A DNA stretch of 64,000 nt from Mallotus nudiflorus (GCA_947683625.1 CANTUR010000383.1:620001-684000), one strand, 5' to 3'; positions 1-12,720 are shown, numbered from the stretch's first letter. Made by a program: numbers and translations. Notes: generated by a model from the letters alone, not told the origin.

Positions 1-297
1 GTCAATTACAATGCGTTAATTGCAATTGAAAATACTAAACGGGTTTAATTCTGTTAAATTTTCTCCTTAAAATCGCTCATGGAAGTTCCTGAAAGTTTCC
101 TCAGTAAATTTTGTAGTTTATTCTGTTTGTTTCGTAAGCTCCTTTTACCCTCTGATGGAAGGATTCCAAGACTGGCAATTATGGTGTAGACTTCTTGTAG
201 CATGTGGGAACTTTCAAAATTTTTATGATTTCCCTGTTATGGAGCAAAAGTACAATTCTGTTTGAATATTCTCATTGGCTACTACTTTATCTAGCAG

Positions 298-1455
298 GAC
301 GGGCATGATTCTGAAGATCCAAAGCAGAGTACTGCTGATATGACAGCTTTTGTAAGTTCTTGAATTCATCTTTCTGGATATTTTATTAAGCCATGTAACT
401 AGGCTTGAACAAGTTTAGACTATCACCATTTAGTTGTGTGGACGACTTAGGTAGTGGATGTGCCCTGAGTTTCTTAATCCGGTACCTATATGAAGCAAAT
501 TTGCTCGTAAGCACATTTTGGTTTTTCTTAAATGGTGAACTCTTTTTAGCTCGGGCAGAATATGTTGCTGTTGCTGACCTCTTTAACATGGATTGATTGG
601 ATATTGAAGCTTTCTTTGTTTTCCATTGTTTGGAGTGCATTTAGTGCTGACCAAATGTTGTTAGACATTTGTTATACTATAAATGTCTTTGATTTTCCTA
701 TATTTTTGATAAAGCTTGTGCCAGTGCCACACCTATTTGCTGCAAATGTTAATTATGTAGTTCAACTGATTGGGTGTTTAGCCTTTACTGAGCTTTTATA
801 TTGCTTCTCTGTAGGTGCAAAATTTACTCCAGCAGATGGTGAGTTTTTATGGTTAGATATATCATTGACGGTCTATATCTGGAGTTACGAAAAGTATGAG
901 TAGATTCACATGGTTTGGTTTTATTGCATTTTGCAGCAATCCAGGTTCCAGACAATGTCAGAATCCATTGTCACAAAGAATATCCTTCTCTTTGTTTATT
1001 TGTTTGTTGCAAATACCACAAAATGGTAGTTATATAACACTATTAGGGCATGATCTTATTTTGTTTTCTCTTCATGGCATTTGGTCATTGCGGCATGTCA
1101 ATCTAGACTATTTTGGGTCTTGTTAAACATCACTGGCATGATGAAACTGCAGTGATTATTGTCCAACTTTAGTCATTGAAAAGTTCATTCTGAAAGATTG
1201 CAGTTCTCTTCTGCCATTCAAATTGTTCATTTTGCGATGCTAGGCTTTAGTGTTGGCTCATTGCTTAATGTGGACCTGATACACATGGAATTGAATATTG
1301 GTTTCTTTGACTGCATCTCACTTGACGAAATGGGGAGCAGGATAGATGAGTTGGAGCAGAGCATCAATGATCTTAGAGCTGAAATGGGAGTAGAGAGCTC
1401 TCCATCTCCTTCAGCCCCACCCAAGGTGAAAGACGAACCCAAATCAGAGGAATGA
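298..1455 (+). CDS. HSBP: Heat shock factor-binding protein (HSBP), 3' exons
   Basis: Coding exons read by splice logic: 298-351, 815-838, 937-979 and 1322-1455 (TGA 1453-1455), giving 84 codons. Seen: an acidic start DGHDSEDPKQSTADMTAF, then VQNLLQQM, QSRFQTMSESIVTK, and a last exon with IDEMGSRIDELEQSINDLRAEMG and a charged Pro/Ser-rich tail. This matches the small (about 85 residue) all-helical HSBP family, whose hydrophobic heptad repeats bind the trimerisation coiled coil of heat shock factors and dampen the heat-shock response in nucleus and cytosol. Introns 352-814 and 839-936 are GT-AG; the third is AT-AC (listed separately). The initiator Met was not placed: it should lie in an exon upstream of the acceptor at 294 or 297. 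ATG at 181 followed by GTGTAG is one weak option, or the exon lies outside the window. Family identity is near certain; the 5' end is open. Confidence 0.93.
980..1321 (+). other. U12-type AT-AC intron of the HSBP gene
   Basis: The intron starts ATATCCTTC at 980-988, an exact match to the U12 5' splice consensus RTATCCTTY. It ends in CTCAC at 1321, with the branch-like TTCTTTGAC at 1303-1311 placing the branch A (1310) 11 nt from the 3' end, as expected for minor-spliceosome introns. Splitting the Ile codon after its first base (A979 | TT1322-1323) joins VTK to IDEMG exactly as in the HSBP family. No GT donor near 979 gives that reading frame. Confidence 0.92.
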
Positions 1456-2857
1456 TTCAACTTAAGTTCAGTAACAAATCGCTGGTGATGGTTTAAACAA
1501 ATAGGTATTCTACAGTGAGATTTCTGTTTGTGCTTTTGCTAATTGTGATGTAAAACCAATATATCATATTTCAGAATTATGAATTTCAAAGGACACGCAA
1601 CTAGGGTGGTGCCCATTTTGATTTCTTCCTTGAGTTGATTTAAATGCTTTCATTACACTGAACACGAAAGCTCATGGTTTTCGAGGTTGTTTGCCACACA
1701 GGACTTGCCACTTCTATTATGTAATTTCATAAAAAAGAAATAGTTATATTTCACGAATGGTATCATGTCATAATAATCCATGTACCCCGACATCAGAAAT
1801 TTTTAAAATTCGAAAAAAAGATATGTGCAGCAAACAGTTCATCACGGTGGGTGGTCCAGACAAGATGTGCAATTCAAATACGTTACATAGATAGATAGAC
1901 CATGTTAAATCTTAAATGCGACGAAGACTCGTGAGGTGGGTTATCTTAGGTCTCTAATAAAGGTAAGAGATACTTTATTTCTACGGAGTTTGCCCCAGCT
2001 TGTTAACCATCAGATCAGATATGGCATCCACTCAAATTTTGTCTCTCTGTTTGGTTGCTATCATGGAGAATACAATATACTTGTTGAACTGGCTGGCCCA
2101 CCTATCTAACCTTGCTACAGCTCATAAAGTCTTTTTATTCCACCTTTTCTCCGTTCACATTTCCTGAGTTTTTTTTTTTTTTTTTAAATTAATAAACAAC
2201 TAAAACCGAGTACAACTTCACCTAGAACATCAAAATTCTTTTTCAATTTCAGAACATGTTTTACATATAATATATAGAGCAATTCTTCCCATAATATATA
2301 TATTTTTTAACTTGATGCTACTCATATAAATTAAAATATCAATTTTTTCCTGATTAACATCACAAGCAGTGAATCAGAAGAGGTCGAAACCTTAAAGCAA
2401 ATCGGTTTTGGAAATTGGCAAAATACCCATCTAAGAAGATTATTGACATATGATCATATGATATTTTTCCAACCAAAACAACCCCACAAAATCAAAAGTC
2501 CTGCGCCCTAAAAATTTCCCACAAAAAAAAAAAAAATCATTTCCACCAACCAAAAACAAAGCGATCACAAATTGAGATATATATAGTTCATCATATAAAT
2601 GAAATAAAATCATAGAAATGATTAAATTGCTAATACATTGTCACTATGTAGCTCAAATTAAAACATAATAATAATAATCAGTTTTTTTAATTTTTATTTC
2701 ACACACTCGTTTTAGATATGTGTACACACAAAATTAACATAAAAATCGCATCAAGATCATATAATATAAACACCCCAATTATACTAAATAAAGGGCACAA
2801 AAAAAATAGATATTATATATTTAAAAAAACTATAAATAAACAAGTAAAAGTACAAAA
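1456..2857. other. Intergenic region between HSBP and RALF
   Basis: Holds the 3' UTRs of the two convergent genes and AT-rich spacer. A T-run lies at about 2167-2185 and an A-run at 2522-2536. No further gene, LTR terminus or structured repeat was recognised. Confidence 0.6.
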
Positions 2858-3229
2858 TCAATTCCTGCAGCGAGTAATGCGATTGCAGCCGCGAGAGTAA
2901 GGATTAGCCTGAGCTCCAGGTCGGCAATTGTAGTAGGAGGCACCGCGTCTAGAGCACGGAACAGTGTTCCTCCTAAGCGCACCGTAGCTAATGTACTTGT
3001 TCGTTGCTAAAATGCGTCTGCTGATCTCATTGTCCATAGCGAACTCCATCTCGAAGTCCTCGTCGTTACCGGACATCAAACACTCGGCTATTGATCCGCG
3101 GCAGCCGCCTCCCGATTCCATCGGAATGAAATCAACAGCTGATGCCGTTGCTGTTGTTGATGATGTCGCCACGTGTACAGCTAAGATTGCACAAATCAGT
3201 AGAATGCCGTAGCCACTTGAGCTTCCCAT
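2858..3229 (-). CDS. RALF: RALF peptide hormone precursor (RALF33/23-like)
   Basis: Intronless 123-residue preproprotein. Residues 1 to about 31 form a signal peptide (LLICAILAVHVA core). An acidic propeptide follows, with CRGSIAEC at 43-50. RRIL at 71-74 is the site-1-protease (subtilase) processing motif. The predicted 49-residue mature peptide begins ATNKYISYGAL, carrying the YISY motif that family members need for FERONIA receptor binding, and has four Cys (92, 102, 115, 121) in the RALF spacing with the conserved YYNCRPGAQANPY block. It is expected to be secreted to the apoplast, to alkalinise it and to regulate growth or immunity through CrRLK1L receptors. The start is the only Met before a good signal peptide. 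Nothing is broken, so the gene looks functional. The exact RALF paralogue number is not certain. Confidence 0.97.
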   Translation of the reverse strand: MGSSSGYGILLICAILAVHVATSSTTATASAVDFIPMESGGGCRGSIAECLMSGNDEDFEMEFAMDNEISRRILATNKYISYGALRRNTVPCSRRGASYYNCRPGAQANPYSRGCNRITRCRN

Positions 3230-5590
3230 TATTCTCTTTCTCCCTATTTGCCCTTTTTTTTTTTTTCCTTCTTCTTCTATGCTGAAAGGAGGAAAATAAT
3301 AACAAGCCGTTGAGAATATAAAGTGACGGTCGATGTTAAAATGCCATTGGAGTTGGCAATAATTACGAGAAATACCACCGACATCTGTAATAAGACCCTT
3401 TTTTTTTTTTTTTTTTTACACCTTTACTTAAAATGTAAGAATGTTGTTCTGTGTCAAAAAGATCATGGCTGCCCACTAATCATTCTATTGACTTCTTTTA
3501 TTTAAATTTGTCTTCTTCCTTTCAAAAATAAATAAAATCATAGTTTAGTTCTTGATGATCTAATCTATTCTCAGTGGCGATCCAAATGTAAGATTAATTA
3601 TTATTTTAAATTTTTTTTCAAATTTCAGATTGGTGTAGATGTACTTGTAATCACATTCAATGTGAATTGACATTTTCTTTTTCCCTTCTGGTTTGCAATT
3701 TTCAGCGCACTTTGTGCCTTTAATTGCATTGTTCAGGATTGTCATGATTCATGATGATGTGCATATGATGCTAGTGAGGTCAATCCATTTATGCATCAAG
3801 TCCTACCAACAATGCCAATGGAGAAGAAATTTAAAATTGTTGGGCGAATAATAAATTGTTAATCAATATTTTTAAAATATATATATATAATGAATCTGTG
3901 GATTCATTGATCGTTGAAAAAATATTTGATTTTAATTTAACATAAAAATTGGTTTTTTTTTTTTAACTAATAAAGAGGTATATGTATATAATTTGAGCAG
4001 ATTACAAATGATAAGACTCATTAAAATTCTTTATAATTCGAAAAAATAAATTTTTTAAGTGTTGAGAGAAACTCTTGCTTCATCACCTCATCTACCCCAA
4101 GTGAGGCTGTAAATAGTTACTCATTAACTATTAAATATTTTTACTAATAATTCTTTTTAATGTTATATTGTATCGCTCGAATTAAATGATTGAAATAATT
4201 AAATTGTAAATCAGTACATTATAACTGATTTATTTTTTTTGGTTGAAATTAAAAACATTTGCCATGTAAGAAATGGTCCAGTTTTATTTCACAAGACTAT
4301 TTAATTTTATACTAAAAAAGTGATAAAATCTATTAAAAGGTTTTCCTTTTCCAGATTTTGTGTTCAACAAGCATAGTAGAAGTCGGGAGAAGGGATGTGG
4401 ATATTTTCCAGTGTCACAAGTCTTAGCCACGAACAATAAAGTCATAGATGTCGCATCGTACGGCCACGGGCCCTTGTGATGTGGTGGGCTGTTGTACCAC
4501 CGTCAGCAAACCTAACCCAAGCAAAGCCCAAACACTAGCAGAACCTATCAGTATTTTGTAACAACATTTTCATTTTTCATTTTTCATCCGGGCGTTCGTA
4601 TCAATAGATTTAAAATTTGAAACTTATAAAATGGAAATTTGTGATCCCTTCCATACATATGGACGCAATAAGCGGTTAAAAAATTGTTTCATATAGAAAA
4701 TATAAAATAATATTGTTTCAGGAAAAATATAAAAAAGCTATCTAATTATCTTTACTTGTTTCTAAAAAGAACGTTAATTTATTTGTAAGATTTTTCTAGA
4801 ATCTAATTTTATTTATTTTATAAAATAAGTAATTATCATTTATCTATGTAGCTTCTATGTTGTACGAACACTTATATAAAGAGATGTGTCTTTTATCGGA
4901 CACGTTTCAGAAACTTATCCAACACGTTTCAGAAAATAAAAAAAAATATTAGGATAATTAAAAAAAAGATACGTGTGTCCCTTTTAAACATATGTATCTT
5001 TCATTATTGGATGACGTGAAATTAGAGACAATATTCTTTAATAAAGATGTCAATGAGAACATTGAAATCGAAAATGTTAATTAAATAAAAGATTTTATAA
5101 ACTGAAATTGCTAATAAATATTATGAATAAAGTTTTGATATATTAATGTTGCTCCTAAGTATTATGATTTCATTGTTAAGTATTTAAGTAAAATTAAATG
5201 GAAAAGTGTTTATTTGTTATTGAAAAATTGTGTATAATTGAAGTGTTATTATTTTATTTATATTATAAGAAAAATTATTACATGTTTTTCTTTTGTATTT
5301 TAGAATTATTTTTAGTGTTAAAAAATATTACTAACCATGAAAAATATATTTTTAAATTGAATCTAATTTATAATTTTTATAAAATGAACTTTATAATTTT
5401 TCATATTTATAAATTAATTCCTATATTTATAATATTTATAAAGTGCCCACAGTGTCTATATCTTATATTTTTTAAAAAAAGTTATTTCCCCAAATCTATA
5501 TCCCTATTTTCCGTGTCTCCGTTCCTATGTTTGTGCTACATAGTATATAGTTCAGTCTTTTATATGATACGAGAAGCCATGAAGCATAAT
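3230..5590. other. Gene-free AT-rich region upstream of RALF
   Basis: About the first 100 bases should hold the RALF promoter and 5' UTR (minus strand); a weak TATA-like TTATATTC lies near 3315-3322 on that strand. T-runs occur at about 3401-3418 and 3954-3963. A short GC-richer stretch at 4440-4520 has no recognisable product. The long open frame at 5198-5656 is low-complexity (Phe/Ile/Leu/Tyr/Lys) and is not called. Confidence 0.5.
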
Positions 5591-5790
5591 TGGTACACTA
5601 TAATATTTCATAGGGATAAGTACAATTTTGATCCCTATGGTTTTGCCTTTTGGTAAAATCAGTCATGTGGTTTTTTTTTTTAATTACTATATGTTTCATA
5701 TTTTTGACACTTTAGTACCTTTTTAATAAATATTGTTTAAAATATATGCTTTAATGTAAAAATAATATGCATTTTCAATGCTAAAATCAT
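5591..5790 (+). repeat. Dispersed AT-rich repeat (copy of the peroxidase-flanking inverted repeat)
   Basis: The stretch around 5608-5730 (AATTTTGATCCCTATGG, then GGTTTTGCCTTTTGGTAAAA, then TTTAGTACCTTTTT) reads in reverse complement at 12550-12690, 38890-39030 and 61735-61830. A shorter forward version lies downstream of the peroxidase genes at 15751-15835 and 41810-41900. It is a family of non-coding repeats of unknown class, perhaps MITE-like termini. Confidence 0.6.
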
Positions 5791-6682
5791 TTAAAGAATA
5801 ATATTGCAGGCGGCGGGGTCTAGCACGCATCCAAGTGTTTGGCGACCACAACACTATGTCAGCTCGAGGCTTATTAGGAAATACAAAATAGATCATAAAA
5901 CCTAATCAGAGATGGAGTTGCCACCCGGATAAAAATCGGGACAAACTATACAACAACTGGATTTCACGAAAATTTTCAGAAGTCGTCATCAGATATCAGG
6001 TTTGAAAACTGGGTATGTGTTTTTGGAATGCCCACCCAACCTTGTGATTGGCCTCCATTTGTGTTTCATAATTTATCAGCTTTAATTATTCAATTATTTT
6101 TTTTTGTTAACATGCAAATTATAATTACCTTCAAACAATTGGTCAAGTTTTACATTAAGGTTCAAATGGGCATATTAATCCCATTTCATGCTTTAAGTCC
6201 CAACATTTAATGTAAATAAAATAAGCAATAATTTACAACCATACATTTCAAATGAATGGAAAAGGGATTAGAGATTACAACACTTTATACAAAAAATAGG
6301 TAAAATAAATGGAAAATAAACTAAAAATAAACCAAAAATAAGCAGAAGTAAAAAAAGTAATAATAAGCACACAAATATTTAATTAAGCAAGATAATAAAA
6401 TAATTGTATAAAAAAGACTGAAAATATGGAAATATGAAAATACATAAAAGAACAAAATATATGAGGATAAATACATATAAGACTCAAAATTATCATAGAT
6501 CTAATAATTAAATAAATAAAAAATAATGAAAACAAATTAAAATGACAAACATACATAGTAAAATATATTTCAAAATAAAAGGAATAAGCCCTTATGATAC
6601 AATTATAAATTAAAGAAAATAAAATAAATAACTAATTATTTATTTAAAACAAAATAAAATAATACGAAGAGGCGTCGCCACT
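5791..6682. repeat. Probable fragments of another LTR element (Tat/Ogre-like look)
   Basis: Contains GATGGAGTTGCCACCCGG (5911-5928) and AGAGGCGTCGCCACTGG (6668-6684), wording typical of Tat/Ogre-type LTR or UTR sequence. The stretch 6490-6600 is similar to 26830-26945, downstream of RPS21 in unit 1, so both belong to one dispersed repeat. There is no coding potential. The class is a guess from phrase recognition only. Confidence 0.35.
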
Positions 6683-8277
6683 GGCTATATATAAACATAT
6701 GTTTTTCAGTATTTATATATAAAGTAATTTTTAACATTCGTGTGAAATTCTTGTATATATATTTATTATATACGAATGATTGATTGCATTTGACATTAGG
6801 AAATGCATGTATATATATTATAACAATTCACTTAGTGAGGTCTGACTTCCCTCAGTTGATTTTTTAGGAGATTCTTCTTCTTCAGACCACAGCAGTAGGC
6901 CTATTCATCGGATTTTTTCAGTCTCGGCTTGTATATGAAAATTAACTACTTGACTTTATTCGTACTCTAAAAAACTGCAGTAGTGAGTTGTATTCTGTAC
7001 TTATTATATGTTGGTTGTAATTCAGAGGCCTTTCTCTGAACCTCTGAATGTTGTGTATTATACATTTTATTTTTATTATATGATAAATTATTATTTTATT
7101 ATATTGGTGTGAGATTTTGATATTGGTGCATATTTTATTTATTATTGTATGCTTCTATTCTTTTAAGGTTTGCTACGGATTCCGGATTCGAAAGAATTAT
7201 CGTTTTATAGCATCGGTCATGACTCTCGATTTGGGTCGTGACAGGTTTTGAGCTTAGGCTCGTAGGTCGATTCTTAAGAAAATTTCGGCCTTCTTTTGCA
7301 TTCAAGATTCATATTTTTCTGTATGAATGTTTTATTTTAAATGAAGGATATCGATAGAATGTGCTACCTAGTGGGCAGCACTAGGACCGTGTACGTATTG
7401 GTGCGATAGATTTAAGGTTAAGTGAGAATCAATTGTGGTATTATGATTTAATTGAGAAGGTTCTGCTGAATTTTTGATAGAATTCTCGTAAAACGTGACA
7501 TCGGGACGATTCTGAATTATGTGTTGTCTTAATTTCTAATCCTTCGTTAGAGTCTTCTTTTAGAAATTCTTAGAATATCCAGTTAGTTTATTCTGATTTA
7601 TGTTATTATTTTATTATTTAGTTGCGCCAAGACCGAGACCTAGTGGACCGAGCCCGTCAAACCAGTCTCAAAGAGCGTAAATTTGTGAGTTGTTATTTTA
7701 CGTATACAACGCACTTAGGTTGCATGCTTTAGAATATACATGTTTTGAATTGTATTTATTCATAAATTGTTTTATTGAATGTTTAGTATACTTTAGGTAT
7801 ATTTTTAGTATATTTTAGGTATATTTCTAAATAAATGCATGTTATATTATTTATTTATACTAAAATTATTTTAAAGTATATTATTAGCTTATTTTTGGTA
7901 TATTTCATGTTTGATTTGAATTTATCTAACATATATATACTCGAAACATACTTAGTTTATTTTAGGTATATTTCTAGTATATATATGGTTTATTTATCAT
8001 TATGAATGTCATTTTGCATTACTTATTTTCCTGTATGAATGTTTTATTTTAAATGAAGGATATCGATAGAACGTGCTACCTAGTGGGCAGCATTAGGACC
8101 GTGTACGTATTGGTGCGATAGATTTAAGATTGAGTGAGAATCAGTTGTGGTATTATGATTTAATTGAGATTGATTGATTGATTTGATATATGATATGATT
8201 GAAAGTGTGGTTGCTGGAGCTCGGTTGAGTTAGTGTCTCGGGGCCAATCACACTGACAGTCAAACTGTTGGAGCTCG
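6683..8277 (+). repeat. Family Tb LTR, rearranged (left part)
   Basis: Homologous to the Tb LTRs at 31911-38532 and 58461-61347 but scrambled. 6687-7243 is the LTR 3' end (finishing GGGTCGTGACA), followed at 7244-7311 by the usual Tb right flank. Sequence then jumps back to a middle block (7312-7467), jumps back again to the AAGGTTCTGCTGAATT block at 7468, and runs forward to 8277. The middle block GAAGGATATCGATAGAA...ATTTAATTGAG is therefore present twice (about 7319-7467 and 8030-8168). The LTR continues at 11511 after a nested insertion. Confidence 0.8.
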
Positions 8278-11200
8278 TGTCACGACCCAAAACAGGGGCC
8301 ATGACCGGCGCTAGGGAACGGGAATTCTTTCGAATCCGGAACCCGTAGCAAGCCTAAAAATAAAATAAAGCATGCAATAATAACAATAATAATATTATAT
8401 GCAGCGGAAATAAAAATCATAATATCATAATATTATCCACATCACTGGATTTAATCAAAATCCCAACTCATAAATATATAATCTCTTTAATACAAATTCA
8501 GTTTCAATATAATACATCTCTTTAAATAAAATACATGGAATCCCACATTTTAATTTACAACTACTGCAGTGTCTAGATTATATAAAAATAAGACTCAAGT
8601 AAGCAGTTTATACAAAGAAGCCGAGGCGGAAGAAATCCGACGTATCGACCTGCTACTGAGGTCTGAAGAAGTTGACTCTCCTGAAAAATAGTCAACGGAG
8701 GGGAGTCAGACCTCACTGAGTGAATTACTATAATATATATACATACATACTAAATGACAATGCATGCAATCAACAGTATATATATATAATATGTATATAT
8801 ACAGGCAAATACACACAGATGCAATAAAATCATTTTATATATATTTTATTGAAAATCATCTTTTATGAAGGATCACATAGAACCCTAGAATATCGCAACC
8901 TCAAAAACAGTGTTAGAAAACACTCTAGCCATACGGGCTCACTTATTCCAAATATATCCACTTAATCCATTTAGACAGTAGACTGGCCCCGAGACACTAA
9001 GTCAACCGAGCTCCAGCAGTCTGACTGCCAGTGTGATTGGTCCCAAGACACTTGGTCAACCGAGCTCCAGCAATCACACCCACAAACCACATCTCACATA
9101 TCGATAATCATAATCAAATCAATATCCACAAATAGTTAGTATTATAGCCTAAAGCTATAGGCGTACCGGTACGTACTCGGTCCTAGTGCTGCCCACTAGG
9201 TAGCACGTTCTATTGATATCCTTCATCATTAATAATATAAAACATTCATTCACAAAAATAAATGATGCATGAAGTTCAATAAAATATCAACATAAACCAT
9301 ATATATACTAGAAATATACCAAAAATAAACCAAGTATATTTCGAGTATATATACGTCAAATAAATCCAATCAAATTATAAATTAGACTAGAAATATATTT
9401 AAAAATACTTTTTAAATATAATTTATTAACAAAACATGTATACAATTTATTATATACCAAAAATAAACTAAAAATATACTTAAATACAAATCACATTGTT
9501 TATGCAAATTAAATCAAAATAAAACATATATTTCTAAATCATGCATCCTAAAGCATATATATATATAGTATAGTAACTCACCCTAGTGCGCTCCACGAGA
9601 CGGATCCGACGGGCCTGGTCCACTAGCCCTCGGTCTCGACGCAACTAAACAAGCAATAAATAACCGACATTAGAATAAGCCTAACAGAAATCCTAGAATT
9701 CAATCTAGAGTATTAAAATACGGAAACAGAATTAGGGTTCGACTGAATATCACGTTTTACGAGAATTCTACCGAAAATCCGGCAGAACCTCCCCTGTAAA
9801 ACGGACATCTCTCTACTCAAAAGAGTAGAGCCGACCCTGCAAAGAAACACACTTCGAAATACAAGCTCAACAAAAATCCACAACCCCTCGGTCGGACTCC
9901 AGACTACAATCTGTCGACCGGGGTCCACAAACACAGAATAATTCCAGATATAATAAAAATATCCTCACAACATAGTAATACATCTCATAGGTAAAAATTA
10001 CATAATTAACCTTGAAACACTATAAAAACCGATTAAAACTCATTTTATTAGAAAAACCGTATATTATATATAATTGAAAATAATTCACGAAAAATAGTTT
10101 TAATTAGTTAAAAATACTAAATATTTTGTAGAAATCATTTTTATACCTTAAATAACTAATAAAACCAATTAAATTACATTTTTAGACAATTTAGGGTAAA
10201 ATTACCAAAATACCCCTATATATATAAATATACTTAAATTACTTCAAAAATTCACCAAAAATCATAAAATTATCCAAAATTAATTTTCTAAACATATTTA
10301 TCAATAATTAAACTCAATTATCCAATTAAATTCAATTAAAAACATAATTAACCCTAATTTCCCAAATTTACATAAACTTCAATAATTCAAAATAAATACT
10401 TAGAAATTCATAAAAATTCCAAATAAATTCCTATAATTCATTTCAACACCTAATTTAACCATAAAACACAATTTCATAATTTAAATAATTAATTTCCGAA
10501 AATTAGAAAATAATATTAAAATATTCAAAAATACACAAAAATCCAAAAAATCTCCAAAAATTCCACAAAAATTCATAAATATATATTAATCTACTAGGAT
10601 CAACATTTGTGAAGGGAGTTTTCATGAATCAATCAATTCGAAGCTCAAAAAAATCAAAAACCCTAATAGGCCGAAATTGACAAAATCGAAACCTAAGTAA
10701 TTCTAGACCATTTTAGCTCAAAACAAAGCTAGAATCACACTCACCGGAGCTCAAGGAGAAGAAAGAGACCAGCGGTGTCGAAAACGGTGGTCGGAATCGG
10801 CGTGATCGACGGTGGATCGATTTTCGGCTTCTCCGGCCAAAATCGACCTCCAGATGCCGGAAACGGCCTCCTCAGGCGGCGAAATTGGTCGGGAAAGACG
10901 GTGGCACACCGGACGGCATACCCACAGTGAAGAAACGGCACGGCAGCGACCGGGAACGGAGAAGGGAAGAATCGGGAGGAAGAAGAAGAAGTCAGGGGCA
11001 GTTTTGTAATTTTCTAAATCTTTTGTAATTTTGACAAATATATGTATATATATATACTTTATACTATATATTAAAATAATATTAAATTACACACATCAAA
11101 TATACACCACACACATAAAATTTAATATTTTAATAATTTATACTAAATAAAATTAATTAAATAACAATAAAACAATTAAATACTTAATAAAATATTAGGG

Positions 11201-11510
11201 TAATAATAAACCCTAATTAAATAATTATACACACACAGACTTTATTTAATATTTTAAAAATATGTATGAGTTCATGCAAGTCCGTAAATACATTTAAAAT
11301 AATTAATAATACATTGTTTACGTGAAAATTTCCCCGAAAATGCAAGTCCCGGGAAAATTTTACGTAAAACACTGAAAATAATACACCGTAATTAAAATAG
11401 GTTTAAATACATATCAACTCATAAAAATATCATATAATATACAGAAATTATTAACACTGCATATCCTGGTACAGTGTAAAAATATTTAAAAAAAAACACG
11501 GGATATTACA
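8278..11510 (-). mobile_element. Solo LTR, Tekay-like family Ta, nested in Tb
   Basis: Begins TGTCACGACCC and ends GGGATATTACA, which is the reverse complement of a Ta LTR (TGTAATATCCC...GGGTCGTGACA). It is 3233 bp and is flanked by a perfect 5-bp target duplication GCTCG (8273-8277 and 11511-11515). Removing it rejoins the Tb motif GGAGCTCGGTTGAC. There is no internal region, so it is a solo LTR left by LTR-LTR recombination. Short open frames inside it (for example 10812-11009) are shared LTR sequence, not genes. Confidence 0.95.
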
Positions 11511-12188
11511 GCTCGGTTGACTTAGTGTCTCGAGGTCAGTCTACTGTCCATATGGAATAAGTGAATTTATTTGGAATTAAGTGAGTCTGTATGGCTAGAG
11601 GGATGTTATTGTTGATTGAGGTTGCGATTTAAACAGGGTTCTATTTGATCCTTCATAAACATATGTTTTTCAGTATTTATATATAAAATGATTTTTAACA
11701 TTTGTGTGAAATTCTTGTATATATATTTATTATATACGAATGATTGATTGCATTTGACATTAGAAAATGCATGTATATATATTATAACAATTCACTTAGT
11801 GAGGTCTGACTCCCCTCAGTTGATTTTTCAAGAGATTCGTCTTCTTCAGACCACAGCAGTAGGCCTATTCATCGGATTTCTTTAGCCTCGGCTTGTTTAT
11901 GAAAATTAACTACTTAACTTTATTTGTATTCTAAAAAACTGCAGTAGTGAGTTGTATTTTGTATTTATTGTATGTTGGTTGTAATTCAGAGGCCTTTCTC
12001 CGAACCTCTGAATATTGTGTATTATAAATTTTATTTTTATGATATGACAGATTATTATTTTATTATATTGGTGCATATTTTATTTATTATTGTATGCTTC
12101 TATTCTTTTAAGGTTTGCTATGGATTTCGGATTCGAAAGAATTATCGTTCCCCAGCACCGATCATGACTCTCGATTTGGGTCGTGATA
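11511..12188 (+). repeat. Family Tb LTR, right part of the interrupted copy
   Basis: Continues the Tb LTR from 8277 after the nested solo LTR. It contains the conserved GTCTGACTCCCCTCAG block (11805-11820), a TTGGTTGTAATTCAGAGG block near 11980 and the LTR end GGTCGTGATA (ACA mutated to ATA). The segment 11660-12256 is a direct repeat of 6687-7311. Confidence 0.85.
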
Positions 12189-12349
12189 GGTTTTGAGCTT
12201 AGGCTCGTAGGTCCATTCTTAAGAAAATTTTGGCCTTCTCTTGCATTCAAGATTTGTATTTTCTCATCATTGAGCTCTATTATGGGTTGATCAAACTGAG
12301 TACCTACAATTCGCCCCCTATCAGGGGCCGATCGAATCAGGTGTCTACA
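12189..12349 (-). repeat. Fragment of a Tat/Ogre-like LTR start (reverse orientation)
   Basis: Runs GTTTTGAGCTTAGG to GGTGTCTACA. In reverse complement it starts TGTAGACACC, a common start for Tat/Ogre-type LTRs. It includes a CCCCT-ATC-AGGGG hairpin (12315-12327). The same fragment follows the Tb LTR in units 2 and 3 (38533-38691, 61348-61507) and partly at 7244-7311. Confidence 0.5.
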
Positions 12350-12364
12350 AATATATTATTCAAC

Positions 12365-12720
12365 AAACTACAACAAACTCACAAAAAATGAAATTTATAT
12401 GTATTTTTAATTTAATTATGTATAAAAAGAAATTATTTTTAAAATAAATTTACAATATTTTTTAAAATAACCAATTGGTTAAATTGATTGTAAATCATAT
12501 ATAAAATAAATTTATAATTGAAAATTGATATTACATTAATTTTTCTTATCAAATAATGATAATATTAGTAAAAAAGGTACTAAAGTATAGAAAAATATGA
12601 AACATATAGTATTTAAAAGTAAAAAAAAATACCACAGGATTGATTTTACCAAAAAGCAAAACTACAGGGACGGGGATCAAAATTATAGTTATCACTATTT
12701 CATATATGTTGCAAATGATA
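12365..12720 (-). repeat. Left arm of an imperfect inverted repeat around peroxidase 1
   Basis: Its reverse complement (for example 12644-12662 against 15755-15773, 18 of 19 bases) matches the right arm about 2.4 kb away on the other side of the gene. Similarity continues through the TATGATTTA and AATTTATTTT blocks. The arms are degenerate and I could not fix their ends. Confidence 0.55.

Noticed and set aside
562..1126. Open frames across HSBP introns
   Set aside because: They run through clear introns of the HSBP gene and have no recognisable protein content.
2718..2900. Small plus-strand ORF overlapping the RALF 3' end
   Set aside because: Antisense to RALF coding and 3' sequence, with low-complexity residues.
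5198..5656. 152-codon open frame with many Phe, Ile, Tyr and Lys
   Set aside because: Composition simply reflects AT-rich DNA; no domain, no gene structure, no repeat of it elsewhere.
6668..6684. Complete Tat/Ogre element around 5.8-12.3 kb
   Set aside because: Only phrases resembling its LTR are present; no coding domains or paired LTRs were found.
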